DNA from: Xylogone sp. PMI_703
Taxonomy: Eukaryota > Ascomycota > Leotiomycetes
DNA length: 64,000 nt
Reading direction: 5' to 3'
Assembly (NCBI GenBank): GCA_021399445.1
Contig: JAJTUQ010000007.1
Coordinates: 806,001-870,000, forward strand
Part shown: positions 11,181-25,466 of the stretch, piece after piece
How positions within the stretch are numbered: the stretch's first letter is position 1
How the letters are laid out: each line of letters opens with the position of its first letter
Translations under genes and position numbers: made by a program
The notes under the pieces: generated by a model
What the model was told of the DNA's origin: nothing
The model's input: only the letters and a program-made list of their open reading frames with translations
The model's database searches: none

Positions 11181-12154
11181 TCACGCCACGTGCCCGTTCT
11201 TATTCCCATTAGCTTGCTGCTGTTCCTTGACGAGCTTTCCTTCTGTTTTCTCAACGTATTTGACTAGATCTTCAATCGTGCAGACCCGCAGTCCCCACTT
11301 CTTGCCAAACTCCAAACACCCATCTCTTCGCATCATTCCAGGCTCCTTCATCTCTGTGACACCCGCCACGGACTCGCCGTCCTCTACCATCTCGCAAATC
11401 ACACCTACGGGGCTCTTCCCCGCCAGCCGGCAGAACTCCACCGCGGCTTCGGTGTGGCCTGTCCGCTCCCTAATACCTCCCTCGCGTGCCCGCAGCGGGA
11501 AGACATGTCCCGGTCGTCGAAAGTTATCCGGACGTGCCGTCTTAGCTGCCAGTGTGCGACATGTGAGCGCGCGGTCATGGGCCGAGATACCCGTAGTGGT
11601 AAGGGGGGAGTTTGCGTCGACGGAAATAGTATATGCGGTGCGATTGGGGTCCTCGTTGGTGGTGACCATCTGTGGAAGACCGAGTTTCTCGGTGTAGGCT
11701 GGGGTCATGGGCGCGCAGATGAGGCCGCTGGTGTAGCGGACCATGAAGGCCATCTTCTCGGTTGTGACGTCCTGGGCGGCGATGATGAGGTCGCCTTCAT
11801 TCTCTCGGGACATGTCATCGAGGACTACAATAAACTCGCCGCGCTCTACATGAGATTGGCTTTTGGTTAGCATGTGCTATTTCTCCAGAGATTCTCTCTT
11901 TTTCTTGGCTCGGTGCTATTTCTCCTGCTGTTTCCCATTCATGCTTATTTCATAATTTCACCATACCGAGGCATAACACCATGTACCTGGGCACAAAAAG
12001 TACGGTGATGTCGAGAGGGGTAGACACAATGGAGTGGCTCGGTAATGCTCGGGATTACAAAACCAGCAATTGAGGTGGAAGGAGAGCAAGACTTACTGAA
12101 CGCTTCGATCGTGTCCTCTATCGAGTCGAACTGCTGTTCAATTTGAGAAGGCAT
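11181..12154 (-). CDS. RIB3: 3,4-dihydroxy-2-butanone-4-phosphate synthase (riboflavin biosynthesis)
   Basis: Converts ribulose 5-phosphate to the four-carbon precursor of the riboflavin xylene ring. Two exons, 12154-12097 and 11845-11181, give about 240 aa. The first exon encodes MPSQIEQQFDSIEDTIEAF, and a lysine codon is rebuilt across the 251-nt intron, which is long for this window. Family motifs are clear: DDMSRENEGDLI (acidic metal and substrate site), SGLICAPM, RPGHVFPLRAREGG and ERTGHTEA. The length matches fungal monofunctional enzymes; no GTP cyclohydrolase II domain follows. The start is the first in-frame ATG of the upstream exon. It is divergent from COQ3 with about 0.9 kb between the starts. 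Confidence 0.95.
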
Positions 12155-13064
12155 TGCGGCTGGAATTGGTTGTGGGCTGAGGTTTTGGATAGAGAGGAGT
12201 CAGAGGGGAGAGCAGCGAGGGTTATAAAAGTTGCCCCGCGCACCGTCTCTTCCGAGCCAGAAAGCCTAGGCTCTTCGTGATCCAATGGCTATTGTAAGTC
12301 CGAAGATTGCCAGTAAATTGATCGCCAAAGTGCTCTAAAGAGAGGAGACAGATTGTACTGCTGGATGTGTGCGACTGAATGCAATTGCTAGATTCGGGGT
12401 AGGCGGCAGTTTAAGCTTGTGGTTAAGCACGAGGCAGAGGAGAACGGAGTTGCGTCGAATATGCGGATCCGGTGGCGGCAAGCAGTAGCGTCTATAGCAA
12501 GAATATGATGATGTGTGTGTTCCGGGTATCGTAGGCGTAGTCAAAGGTACTCTTTCCGTGCGAGAAGATGCTCGGATCTCCCGAATAAAATATCACTGGA
12601 TCAGCTCGGGATTTTTTTTAGTGACAAGAGAGGTGCATGAGAATTGTCACCCAATTTGCAGCCTTTCCGCTCTTAATATTACACCGCGCCGGTACGGGCA
12701 TCCGAAGGGAGCGACGGACGCCGAAGCTGCTGCTTTGCTGCCAAATGCGAAATGCCAGAGCAAGTGACGCCCCAGGCAGCGATTAGTCAGTAGGGCCGAG
12801 GCTTACCACAGCCCACCGCAGAATTTGCCTGTCCGCTTGTCATCAATTGTCAATCTGCGTAGAAATCCACTTTCTGCTCACTACTGCTGCGTGCTAGAGA
12901 GAGTAAACTCCCAATCTGCTTCGATTACCAATACCTTTGCTCTAGCAGCTTACCTCACCATCTGCCGTGACAGAGGGGAACCGAAAAGAGAAGGGAAGAG
13001 ACAGCTCTGCTTTGGGCCAGGAGCAGAAAGAGCAGAGGCAGCAAATCCCGCCCCAGCCCCAAAG
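12155..13064. promoter_or_regulatory. Bidirectional promoter region of RIB3 and COQ3
   Basis: The starts of RIB3 (leftward) and COQ3 (rightward) face away from each other across this 910-bp segment. It should therefore hold both promoters and 5' untranslated leaders. The last 240 bp continue open in the COQ3 frame but contain no in-frame ATG, so I count them as leader. No specific regulator site is assigned. Confidence 0.5.
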
Positions 13065-13985
13065 ATGCCCGCACCTCCCCTCCGCAGCAACCTCCTCCTC
13101 CTCCTCCGCCGCTCCGCCGCTCGATTCCGACCTACCCAGCTCCGCACATACTCCGCCCCCGCCGCCGCATCCTCTACATCCTCTACATCACCATCTTCAC
13201 AAACCACCACTTCCTCTTCATCCTCAGTCAACCCCCTCGAAGTCTCCCACTTCAACGCCCTCGCCTCAACATGGTGGGACCCCCACGGCTCCTCGCGCCT
13301 CCTACACCTCATGAACCCCCTCCGCCACGACTTCATTTCCCTCTGCCACCGCTCCCAACCCACTCCCCCTCCAACCACCGCCCTGCGCTACCTCGACATC
13401 GGCTGCGGCGGGGGCATCTTCGCTGAGAGCGCCGCCCGCCTGCAACATACCGCGCACGTCACGGCCATTGATCCAAGCCCGGAGGTCCTTGCAGTCGCGA
13501 AGGCCCATTTGAAGCGCGATGCGGCGCTGGTGGGTAGCGGGAAGCTGGAGTACCGCAACACGGCGGTCGAAGGTCTACCGGTACCAAGCAGCGTCGCGGA
13601 GCAGTACGACGTGTTGACGTTGTTTGAGGTCATCGAGCATGTGGAGCAACCAGCGGAGTTCCTGGAAAGATGCGCGCCGTTTGTGAAGCCTGGTGGGTGG
13701 ATCGTGATGAGCACGATTGCGAGGTCGTGGGTGAGCTGGGTGACGACGAAGGTCGTTGCTGAGGATATCGTGGGGATCGTGCCGCGGGGAACGCATGATT
13801 GGGAGAAGTATATCAATGAGGAGGAGTTGAGAGGGTGGTTTCTGGGGCATAAGGGGAGGGATGGGAGGGGGTGGAATAGTCCTTTGGTTATGGGAGTTGT
13901 GTATGTGCCTGGTGTGGGATGGAGGGAGATCAGGGGGAGTGAGAAGGTGGGGAATTACTTCTTTGGTATTCGGAAGGATGAGTGA
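13065..13985 (+). CDS. COQ3: Ubiquinone biosynthesis O-methyltransferase, mitochondrial
   Basis: SAM-dependent O-methyltransferase that carries out the two O-methylations of coenzyme Q synthesis on the matrix side of the inner mitochondrial membrane. One exon of 306 codons. The ATG at 13065 is the first in frame and opens an arginine-rich, leucine-rich presequence (MPAPPLRSNLLLLLRRSAAR) typical of mitochondrial import, then a Ser/Thr-rich low-complexity linker. Methyltransferase motif I is LDIGCGGGIFAESAAR; the post-I region holds AIDPS; FEVIEHVEQP and KPGGWIVMSTI follow. A GTHDWEKYI segment near the end is characteristic of the COQ3/UbiG family. The very C-rich coding strand in the first 300 bp contrasts with the G-rich second half. 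Confidence 0.94.
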   Translation: MPAPPLRSNLLLLLRRSAARFRPTQLRTYSAPAAASSTSSTSPSSQTTTSSSSSVNPLEVSHFNALASTWWDPHGSSRLLHLMNPLRHDFISLCHRSQPTPPPTTALRYLDIGCGGGIFAESAARLQHTAHVTAIDPSPEVLAVAKAHLKRDAALVGSGKLEYRNTAVEGLPVPSSVAEQYDVLTLFEVIEHVEQPAEFLERCAPFVKPGGWIVMSTIARSWVSWVTTKVVAEDIVGIVPRGTHDWEKYINEEELRGWFLGHKGRDGRGWNSPLVMGVVYVPGVGWREIRGSEKVGNYFFGIRKDE

Positions 13986-14882
13986 AGTGAGAGGGGCTTC
14001 TGTGTTTTCGGTTCTTAAAGACTAGAAAGCATCGTGCAGCGAAGTTGGTTGTGTATGATACCTGTGTTAAGCATCATAGCGGGGTTGGGCGTAAAAGGCG
14101 AATGTACAAATGAGAAGGAGACAAAACAATGTACCATATCATCACTCAAAGACTGTATGATACGGAGCTGCTGCAACACATGCATTTAGAGGCTATGGTA
14201 GCTACCTGAAATCCTGAAATGAAATCTACTATAACAGTAGCACTCATCCATTCTTTTGTGTTTTGGTTCCACAGTCTTATAGTCCTATCTTGAACTCAAC
14301 GAGTTAAATACATAATCTGCAAGGCAACAAATACATTCCGACCCATAACCATCACCGTGTCGCGCCGTCTATGCATCCATTAAAGAGAGACGAGAAAGAC
14401 CCCAAAGAGCCACCAATGAATGCCACCATGGCCATATAACGAGAGTAAGAAAAGAAAATATCGTTGCATCATTATATCTGTCCTAGTCTCAAAATCCTGC
14501 TGACTCGTGGCTTGCTTCGTTTCTTTCAGCGTGCAGAAAGCGGAATGTAGAGCTAGAGCCATGTAGTGGCACTTGCCACAAAAGGAACTTCTCGACTCGA
14601 CGTTAAATGGAAAACAAGGACATGATTTTTTTTAATAAGAGATGTAAAATCAAGTTGAACGCCGGTTTTTTTGTTTCCGTAACCTCTATAGCCATATGCA
14701 ACGCTCCGAATAAAAACTTGCGATGAAAGAGGAAATAAAAGGGTTCCGCTGTTGGATCTCCGAGAGCGGTATAATTTTAAAAAGTATACAGCAATTCGTA
14801 TGCTTTGCTGAATCCTGACAAGAATTGTATATCTGTACAAGAAGTCCCCTGATTACTGCATCGATCAAAGGCCCCCCAGCAT
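13986..14882. other. Convergent spacer between COQ3 and the C2H2 gene
   Basis: About 0.9 kb that receives the 3' ends of COQ3 and of the leftward zinc-finger gene. It is AT-rich with several short open frames that lack any recognisable features. Nothing further is seen. Confidence 0.5.
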
Positions 14883-16356
<1,474 letters not shown>

Positions 16357-18975
16357 ACCAGAGTATTCGATAATATTGGGAATGTTGAAGGGCGCGGGAA
16401 GATTATAGAGGGTATTCGGGACTAAGTAAAATGTTCGCTAGAGATCTGAACGCCAGTTTTCGGGCTGTTAATTCGAACCGTCCAGCTTTACAATATTGGT
16501 TTCGGGGACCTGCAGATTGATCTTTTCGCACTTTAGACAATAGGAGATTGAGCTGGAGGGAGTTTTGATGTGGTACTGGATATTTAAATCTGCGAGTTGG
16601 ATGAAGTCAGCATTAGGCAAGCGATCGTAAACCGAGTATTAGTCAAAAGTGTAACGAGCATTGTTCGCAGCAATTTTTTGTCTTTCTGCATCGAGGCAAA
16701 AATATGACGATTAAAAACCGCGAACTGCGGGATTGTGGTGGAGAGTTAATCAGAGATGCACGGGTCGCAAAACGTACCTCAGTTTCTTGGAGGGTTGAAA
16801 GGTCGCAGCAGGACGCTTTGGCCAGAAATTTCCCTACTCTTTTGAATCCGCCAATGCGGGTGCTGGGTTAGCGGGGGCGGGATGGGATGCCAAAAGCACG
16901 CACGGGCAACCGAGCCGCCGGATACAAAATAATATGTGCTCTGAGCTTCAGCTGCGAAACCCTGAATATCACAGGTCGCCGCAATCGAATCAGAACAAAT
17001 CGTATGTTGAGAGGCAAGTTTGTCGCCTTCGATCGTTGGTCAAGGATATGCTGCGGCTGGACTTTTTCCTCGTGTAAATTTAGCGCGCCAAATTCCACGT
17101 AGCCCAAAGTATGACGTGTAGAAAAAGTCACGAGTCCAACTTTTGGGCGAATTCCTTTTTGAGATGTGTATGGTGTGTGTAACTTGAGAGACAGATCGGC
17201 TTGTTTTGTCTGGGGGAGTCGTCTAGTAAAGCAGCTTTGGCCAAACTGATGCTCGTTGCCGCGTGTGAATCAGTGGACAAAGAACTTAATGTCTTTGAAC
17301 TGCAAACAACGCAAGGATATCGGGAAGACAGCAGGTGACGAGTTCTAAATTCGGAAACAATATTTGAGTGAAGAATTGCGATTGGACGTCTCTTCAGTTT
17401 ACACTGTCGAACGGATGCGCGCGGTTCCCAGACCTCGTAACTCGGCTCTCTGCCTACGAACAAGTGCTCAGATCGTGATGATACGAGACACAGTCGATTG
17501 GTTCCGGTTGGTGCGTAAAATCGTGGAATGGTTTTGGGGGCCTAGTAAGCTTGTGCACTGCCAATACCGAAGGATGTGATCCTAAATATGCGTTGCAACG
17601 TATCAAGAAACTGTGTGATGATCAGCAGCAGCTTCGCGAGAACCACTGAGAAAAAGGAGGTTGGTGAGGGTTTGGTTTGCGAGAACACGCTCCCTCGTCC
17701 TTTTGAATGCAGTGAATAATAAAGCAAGACCCCCAATTCCCCAATTTAGGACTCGAGGCCGGGGAGGACACGTACCTTTTTGAATATGGATCACACAATG
17801 GCGTTCGTCAGTACATGCGTCAAGCTTGCGCAGGTAAGATAATACGATAGCTGAGGTGAGAAGATAGCTTGAGGTTTAAAGGGGAGGTAGGAGGGCCTTG
17901 ATCGGGATGGAGTGAGGATCAAAGGGTCAGGAAAAAGAGATTGGGAAAGCTTCAGAGGAGCGGCGACTGTTGGACTTCTATAGGGGACCTCTTGCGACTG
18001 GAATCTGAGGCCGTCGGAGTGGATGGCGATCGTTATTCACACTCCCCCCGTTTAAGTAGGAGAAAGTAAAGTCCGTGTCGACCGCCCAGCAGAGCTAAAA
18101 GGTTGGGGTTCCCAGACGGATGGATGGGAAGAGCAGGCGGTCGCACAAAGACGGATTGGATATGTTTAGGACGAGGGCTTGGTATGCAGGCAGGGGCGAG
18201 CGAAGGTTGGAAAGAGTGCAGTACGGAGTAGTAGTGGGAGAGTTGGGGTGGTGTTATGAACGCTGGACAGGAGACGAGACGAGATGACCAGCCGCCGAGT
18301 AGGCGGAACGAGGAGGGGTGTGTGTGGTAGGGCAGAAAAGAAGCGTCGACCTTTGTTCCCTCCTTTCCCTTTTCTCTCCTTCTCCAATGCCCCAGCGCTG
18401 AGACGAGGGAGGAGCCAGGACGGGGAGATGGGAGAGCAGCAACGAAGAGGGTCCCTTTCTTGGAGAAAGAGAGGCGCTGCGACTGTGCTTTCTCTGCCCA
18501 GTCCAGCAATGATTTGTTCGCGGACCTCCTGGAGGAGCCCTTGGGGCCAGTCCCAGCCAATTTTACTGCTAGCAGCGCCGGGAGCAGGTCTCCAGGGCGC
18601 TACTGCACCTCTGCTTCAGGTGCCTGATGCTTTCGCTAAAAGGGCAGATACCCAAGCACGCGGTGGGACAGGGATTGCACGTAGCAACGAGCTGCCAGTG
18701 CCTCCATGTTGTCAACCGCCTGCACGCTCCCCTGCACCCGCATCCACATCTCCTCCCCTCCTGGGCGCTCCGTGCTTGCAATGCCCCTTCTTTGTGCCTT
18801 CCATGCCCATGCCCACCCTGGCTCCCCTTCCTGGCCCCTTGTCCCCATGCCGGCCATGCTCTCTGCTGCCCTGGCCCTGCCCTGTGCCCGCCGTCCTAGG
18901 GTGGCTAGGGTGGGAGAGGTGCGCTTGGTGCTTATCCCGAGACCTACAGTAATTACTGACTTACTGGAACTGCAC

Positions 18976-18992
18976 TGTACAGTACCGGTACT
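18976..18992. repeat. GTAC-type short repeat cluster
   Basis: TGTACAGTACCGGTACT contains three GTAC cores in 17 bp. It is one of several such clusters confined to non-coding DNA in this window. Confidence 0.4.
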
Positions 18993-19280
18993 CTTTCCCC
19001 CAGGGCTGCCGCCGCCGCCGGGCACACTACGCGCGCTGAGCAGCAGCAACGTTGAGATCGCAGGCTAGAGAGCAGAAGAGTTATGAAATGCAGCTCGTCT
19101 GAGGCAAACGGGGGCAAAACAACAGCAGCAGCAAAAGCAAAAAGGCAAAAAAAGCAACGAACAGTCTTCGCCACCAGATGACATATGCAGTATGCTCTTG
19201 CAGTGGTGTTGTGCTGTTTGTCTCCTAGCATGTTGCTTTTGGTGCAGTCCTGTCATTGACGAGTTATGAATAATGTCACC

Positions 19281-19320
19281 GGTACAATACCCTATTGTGG
19301 TACAAGTACAGTACCGTATT
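19281..19320. repeat. GTAC-type short repeat cluster
   Basis: Contains GGTACAATACC and, 20 bp further on, TACAAGTACAGTACCGTA. Units are five- to six-base variants of GTACN. Confidence 0.4.
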
Positions 19321-19700
19321 TGCTTGTTTGGTCCCCAAATCCTTCCTCGTTGGGCGTGTTGCTGTAATTAGGAGCTAGTCGTGTTAATCAGGAGTTATTG
19401 CTGCTCTCGCCAATTTCCTACCGGCCACTTTTCCCAGGGGCTGCTCTTAGGCGCAGATCGTTTTCTACACCGGAACTCCTCCGCTGGACAGGGCACGAGA
19501 AGGCAGCTCAATGATCGCCTTGCTCTTCTGGAGGTCCTCATGCTGCCATCTACCGTGGGGCCCAAGCCAGCCAAGGGGCTGCACCGTCCCGTACTGAATG
19601 CGCGTTTGTGTTGCGAAGCTGCCAAAGGGTATATGGTGAGGATATTAGGAATCAAGGCGGCGGTTAGATTATACCGTAAAATCCTGTCTGTAGTCGCACG

Positions 19701-19774
19701 GTACAGAGATATACTCGGTACGGTACAGTACCACAATCCAGCGCGGTATGAACGGTACACAATTCTCAGGTACT
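19701..19774. repeat. GTAC-type short repeat cluster
   Basis: Contains GGTACGGTACAGTACC plus three further GTAC cores within 74 bp. This is one of the densest clusters. Confidence 0.4.
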
Positions 19775-22700
19775 GCAACCCACCGCCGCCTTGCGTGGCC
19801 GGTGCACATACGGGCACTTTCCAGTACATGTGGGGAGGTAGCTTAGCACCAAGCCAGCCTGCAGTGCCGCAAATTACGGTGTACCCGGCTCCAACGTAGC
19901 AGGAGCCCAGGCCTGGTCATGTCCACCTTTCCCACTGGCCCACCCAAGTGCCCACTTGAGTCGTAGCCGGCTCTTTACCGCGGCATGGGAGCCATGGAGC
20001 GCTGGCTGGGGTTGGCCTTCTAGAAAATTGCGCTGGCCTTCCAGAAGACCCGCGGGCCCTGCAAGCTTGGACTGGGGCACGTTCCTGACCCGTCGGAAAG
20101 CTCCAGTATTTCTGTATAGCCTCTTCTTTTCTGCTACTTTAGGATTGTTTATGGCATAGAAAGGGGTCCTTCCTAGCGCTGGATAATGATCCTGCGCTGC
20201 TCACAATGTTTCTCATTGTCGTTTTTCCCCATGTGTTTGCACCTGCCTCCTGGCATCGAATGGGACCCGCGTGGCGCGTGGATGACTCTCAGAGCACGAA
20301 GGGGTTCGACGGACGGCCGCTCCCGATGCTTGCAGTTGAAACGTGGTCTCGAATCAAAAACTATTGATGGAGGGTTAGTTTCGTACGATGCTGCTTACCT
20401 TGATAAGGATGAATGAATGGCTTTTGCGGCAACGCCCTTCTGATGGCCATGGATTCACCACGAGACTCGCGCACGCATACACATACACCCTCATACAGTT
20501 ATGCCCGGCTGGGTGAGACGTTTGAATGAATTCCAAGTATTCGGAGTATCCGATGGAGGCATTGATTCAGAAGATGCCATGTGCTTGCAGCTCACTCCTG
20601 GAACCATGACAATCTGCGAGTTAGGGATCTGACCCGCAAGGTCTGACGGGTCTGTGAGTGCATAGAGCGTTGACATGACTCTAAGACCGTTTGAATGCAG
20701 ACAATAGTCTGCCGTTATTGCAGAAGATCTCAAGATGGTCAGCAACACCACCGTGCTCGTGTCGGTGCTCATCGCCGAGCGGGAGAGCTGCCGGGAGGAA
20801 CGTTACGCATACTCGTTCGTTCGCATGGTCCACACCACAGACCGCCCCGAGAGCCATCTCCTCCTTTGACAGACTTCCAACACCCAGACACACCACCGGT
20901 CCACCTCCGACAAGGATATTGAGGCCCCGATTCTCCATAACGGTAGTCCGAGAGCTGCCACGAAGCGACCTTACTGGACCACTGCCGAGCACCGAGTTGA
21001 CAGAGCTTCCAAGGGAGCTTCCTGGTGAAACTTTCCACTGGAAATGAAAGAAATACGAAAACTTTCTTAGATTGTTTTGGCGCGTTTGAGATCTGTCCTG
21101 CCATTAACGAGATTCCTGGCAGGGTATTTGCCGTAGGTCTTTCATGCTGATCTCCCTCTCCCACACTCCCGCACCCACAAACGGCTCTTCTGCCGTGGCC
21201 TCTGCCTCTGACGCAAGGTGTACCAAAAAATCGAGAACTGGAGTTCTCCAGGACGGCACAGTTAGCTTAATCGGTAATTGGCAGGCTTCGGAATTACCGC
21301 AAGAAATTTCGGAAAAAGGATGGAAGAACGGAAACCGGACGACTTCGTTTCAGAACACTCACTGTGAGGCTTATCTGGCTGCAGGATAGCGGAAAATCGA
21401 CCTCGACCTTCACCAAGCGGGCCCCCCCATGACTGTTAGACTATTCGGGCCTAACCTGCCAAACGCCTACAAGGACGCGTCCTGATTTACTCGTTTACCT
21501 AACCCTTGGTGCCCGGTCCACTCTTCCATCGCATCACTCTCTGTTTCGCGAACGTAACGAATTGAAAGGATCCATAATTTGGCTTTCATGTCTTTTTCTT
21601 TCGGAAATCTGGCACCACGGCGTCAATTCTTTGCTATCAGAGACGGCATTTTCCATAGCCACAAGCAGCTAGTAGCCGCAATGTCAACGGAACTGGAGAG
21701 TCCAAAAGCGTCCTATATACAACCCGCAGCGAGCATCAACGGCCAAGCACAGCCAGAGGGAATAGGGGGCCAAGCTAGGGCTAGCGGCTGCATTGGACTG
21801 CATAGTCGTCCGTGGTTTGGGGAGTGGACGTCAGAGCTTCTGGGCCAGTGGACGACATGCCCCGAGCTCAGACCCCCAGCGCGTCATTGCTCTTCCGGGT
21901 TGGCTTTCCGAGTGCTCTTAGCCCAGACAATGCAACGTGGAATCCTTGCCGGACTGGGCATAGCCAAATTCCACCCTCCAGGAACTGCAACCCATGGCTG
22001 CTAGCCCGTTGGACGCCCGCGTTACGAGCCATTTCTTCCCATTGGATCGGCAGTTGGCCTCCAGGGCCGCATTGGAGCATTGCCATATCCTGGATGGACT
22101 GTTCGTCTCTCCTTGCAAAGCCTCTGTTCGGCTACGAAACCAAAATCGAATTCTGCTGCATGCTCTAGGAGCAGAAAGAGACTGCGAGACTGCTTAGCTG
22201 AAGACCTACAAAGAATGGTGTTGGTTGGTCGCCACTGGGCCACACCGCCACAGGTTGTACCCATCCGGAGTTATGTTTTGACTTGGGGAGGCGTTCGATA
22301 GATTATGACGATGGCAATTAAATACTGACACGACTTGCGGGCACAATGAATGATTTGCTTTCCACCTGGTTGGATTATTGCAAGGCAAGTTTTTACGGTT
22401 TACTCGCGGGATGGCGCCTCTCCATCAATCAGGCAGTCTCCGCCGAAGCATTTACCTGACCACGGCAGACGACAAGCCACACCTCTGGCCCGTGTCCACC
22501 AGACTGCTAGCCTTCCACGCTAGAAGTCCAGCCATCCTTCTAGAAGGAAATGAAAGAACGCGGGTTCTCTTCCCTTGCTTGCCGTAATCTTACTGTACTC
22601 CGTACGGCGACTCGTGCTGTCGAGGATCCCCTGCACTGCAAAGTCAGAAATAGTTGATAATCCATACTACCGTAGCTCTACACCGCATCATTCCAGCAGA

Positions 22701-23580
22701 ACCACCGCCGCTACCGTATTCGTGGTTGTCTGATGAACTGTCAGGCATAATTATGCGTTGTAAGGCATGACAGCGACCGGCAGATTGCTGAGAACCTGTG
22801 ACCAATTGCCGGCCTGTGTACAGCTTGCTGCAGTTCAGCGATTCGAGTCCGGCCGGCAGGGATTCGGGGTGGCTTTCTGCATCCCGTATGATCTTGAGGA
22901 TCCAGGAGGTCGGTCAAGTAAAGAAGCCATGTGCGGGCTTTGACGTCGACCTCTGGGAGCCGACGGCACCCAGCTCTCATCCGTATTATTTGGAGAACTG
23001 TTTCATTCTGCTCGGACTGCGTGCTTGCCATTGGACCAGGTCACACCGGGCTGAAAAGCCAATCTGGCTCCGGGAGTTCGGAGTGAGCAGAGATATCTGG
23101 AGCTCTGGTGTCCTAAACCTCGTAAATCGAAGATGCTTTCAGCCACGGCGCTCTCTCAACACGGCGCTGCTCTCTTTGATTGATTACCACGCGCGTGGTT
23201 ACTCCTGGTCGCATCTTCTGATTCAGAACTTATTCTATTACCTTCCCTCCTTGACCGACTTTCTGACGGCGAGACAACTTCGACAAAATACTCGACGAAA
23301 TACCTCATGTACACCATTATGCCATGGCCAAAATGTATGCCACCATCCCTGGTTTCTTCCGTGAGGCTTGGACAAGGGAGCACTGTTGGTCTGCAAAGAC
23401 ATCTTGTGGAAAGGACTAGCCGGAGGTGAACCATTCTTTGATCCCGGATCATCTGGTCAACACCGGAATCTGGTATGAACGGGATCTCTCCCACCACTGT
23501 GCTCTAACCTGCGGCCGCTTGTTCTGCTCTGTGTTAGTGTCACGACGCGGTGCAGCATAAGGCCAAAACCTTTACCTTAA

Positions 23581-23606
23581 CACGTACGGTACGAACGGTG
23601 GTACAA
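23581..23606. repeat. GTAC-type short repeat cluster
   Basis: CACGTACGGTACG followed shortly by GGTGGTACAAG: three GTAC cores within 26 bp. Confidence 0.35.
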
Positions 23607-23895
23607 GTCCGTTTTTTTGGGGCTCAGCAATTAGTTCCCCATACTTGCATAGTCTGGTTGCCCTTCATGCGAGCGTTTTCCTAAAGGATGACCTGCAGAA
23701 CAACATCCTGGGCCTACATTCTTCATTAACCCCTTACTCCAGAGTGCCACCCGACACACATACTGTAGGCGCACATGGGCCTTGTGCAACTTGAGCTTCT
23801 CCAGCTCCCGTGCGTCGTACAGCTGCTGGCTATCTTGATTAACTGCAAGGTTTGAAACAAAATCTGCAGCCACCGATCTCGATCGACGTCAGGAA

Positions 23896-23928
23896 CAGTA
23901 CTTTACGGTAGAGTACCGTACCGGTACT
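23896..23928. repeat. GTAC-type short repeat cluster
   Basis: CAGTAC, TTACGGTAG and GAGTACCGTACCGGTACT within 33 bp. The last part is nearly self-complementary. Confidence 0.4.
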
Positions 23929-25414
23929 TCTCAGCAGTCTCACCGGCAGATATCCTTCGGGTAACCGAGCCACGGTTAGCACTTACTCCTTTCGAACAGA
24001 GTCCAGAACACCTCTTTAAAAATAGGCATAGGAGAGACATTCCAGTACAGTATCAGTATAGTAATCTTAGACCGGTAGTTCAGTTTGCCTAACCGAGCTC
24101 ACGCAAGCCGAACAGCCACAGCAAATTGCAGTACAGTCAGAGGCGCCGGCACTCCATCAATGAAGCCCTGGAATCCCTTGCAGCATTACCATACAGTGAC
24201 CGCAACATACTCGGCCATGCCACTCTGCAGCAAAGATCTGGTGGGTACAGCTGCATCACCCTTATGCATCGCGATACAGGCCTGCAAGCCTGTCATTGCC
24301 GAACACATGGATCTGAACTGATGTAGATTTGACAGCTCGTCAGTGCATGCATCTTCTATCACTTTTTTGTTCATTCTATCATCACGACGTGGGATGGCAA
24401 AATATGACCAGTTAATTTTTTTTAAGGTGAACTATGCAAGAAGCAACCCCAACGGCAAGCACCTGCTCACCAGTGATCTTTTGAATGACTTGCATCTCAT
24501 TCCGCCCGCAGCTCCCGTCTCTTGCCCCGCTGCCCAAGACGACACCAGCGCGTAGATCAGCTCGCAAAGTCCAACCCAAAGTCTGCATCGAACCAACAGA
24601 GTTCCCTAGTATGTCTTAAACTCTGATTATTGGTGAAGGCATTTTCCGCCGCCATCCCTTTTTCTCTTTACGAAAACACATTGGACTGTGCCATGAAGAT
24701 GCTTCCAACCATTCCCATACAGTGCTGTGCTAACAATGCAGCAATATCCATTTTGGAGGGGCTCTCACCACTGTGGCTAAGCCACTTCCAGAGCGGATGC
24801 ACTGGCATCTAAACCCAATTTCTGGGCCCTCACGCCTTCCTGCGGACTTTCGCTTTGCATCGAGCGCGCACTTCAGCGGCCTCCGTGAACGTAAACAGAG
24901 GAGCCACAAGGCACACACGACCGAACCCACCAACCCGCGGGCCGCGGCTCGCCTCACGTTTCTGCACCCACCCCTCCCTGTCTGCTGCTTCATCCGATTC
25001 AGGGTTCACCCCTTTAGGCAAAACTATGACACGAGTAATGAGGATACCGTACCTGTATCCTCACCGTCACCGCGACAGGAGAAAGATCGATACAGTCAGA
25101 AAGAAAAGTCCTCGGGGAAAGTTACCTGTCACATCTCACATGTAGTATTCATTCGAGTAATCTCCCTGTGGGATGTAACCCACCCAAAGAACCTAATCTG
25201 CGATCTCGATCTCCGAGATCATGGAAAAGAAGGAACGAGGCTCTCTCCAAAATCTTGATTTTTAAACATTTATTGCATATACTATATGTAAAGCTTATTG
25301 TGGTACAAAAGAAGGATGAACCACTGGATTAGTGTTACCGCCGTTAGGTTGCCGGGCTCAGGCCTCAAGGTGGTGGTGACCGCATCCCGCAGGCTTGGGG
25401 AATCTCGGTCTTTT

Positions 25415-25466
25415 AGGTACAGGTACAAGGACAAAGTACGGTGCAGGTACGGGTACGGTACGGAGT
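25415..25466. repeat. GTAC-type short repeat cluster
   Basis: A run of AGGTAC, AGGTAC, AAGTACGGTGC, AGGTAC, GGGTAC, GGTACGG units. This is the clearest tandem arrangement of the family. Confidence 0.45.

Noticed and set aside
12825..13064. N-terminal extension of COQ3 by 80 codons
   Set aside because: The frame is open but has no ATG before 13065, and the ATG at 13065 begins a good mitochondrial presequence.
18033..19899. Open frames of 137-222 codons on both strands
   Set aside because: Composition is driven by local CT/GC bias, frames overlap on both strands, and part of the 19.4-19.9 kb frame runs through GTAC repeats. No family resemblance.
22798..23364. Open frame of 188 codons on the + strand
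   Set aside because: Competing frames on the other strand, no recognisable motif, no intron signals that extend it.
24773..25258. Open frame of 161 codons
   Set aside because: Low-complexity, overlapping opposite-strand frames and no motif.
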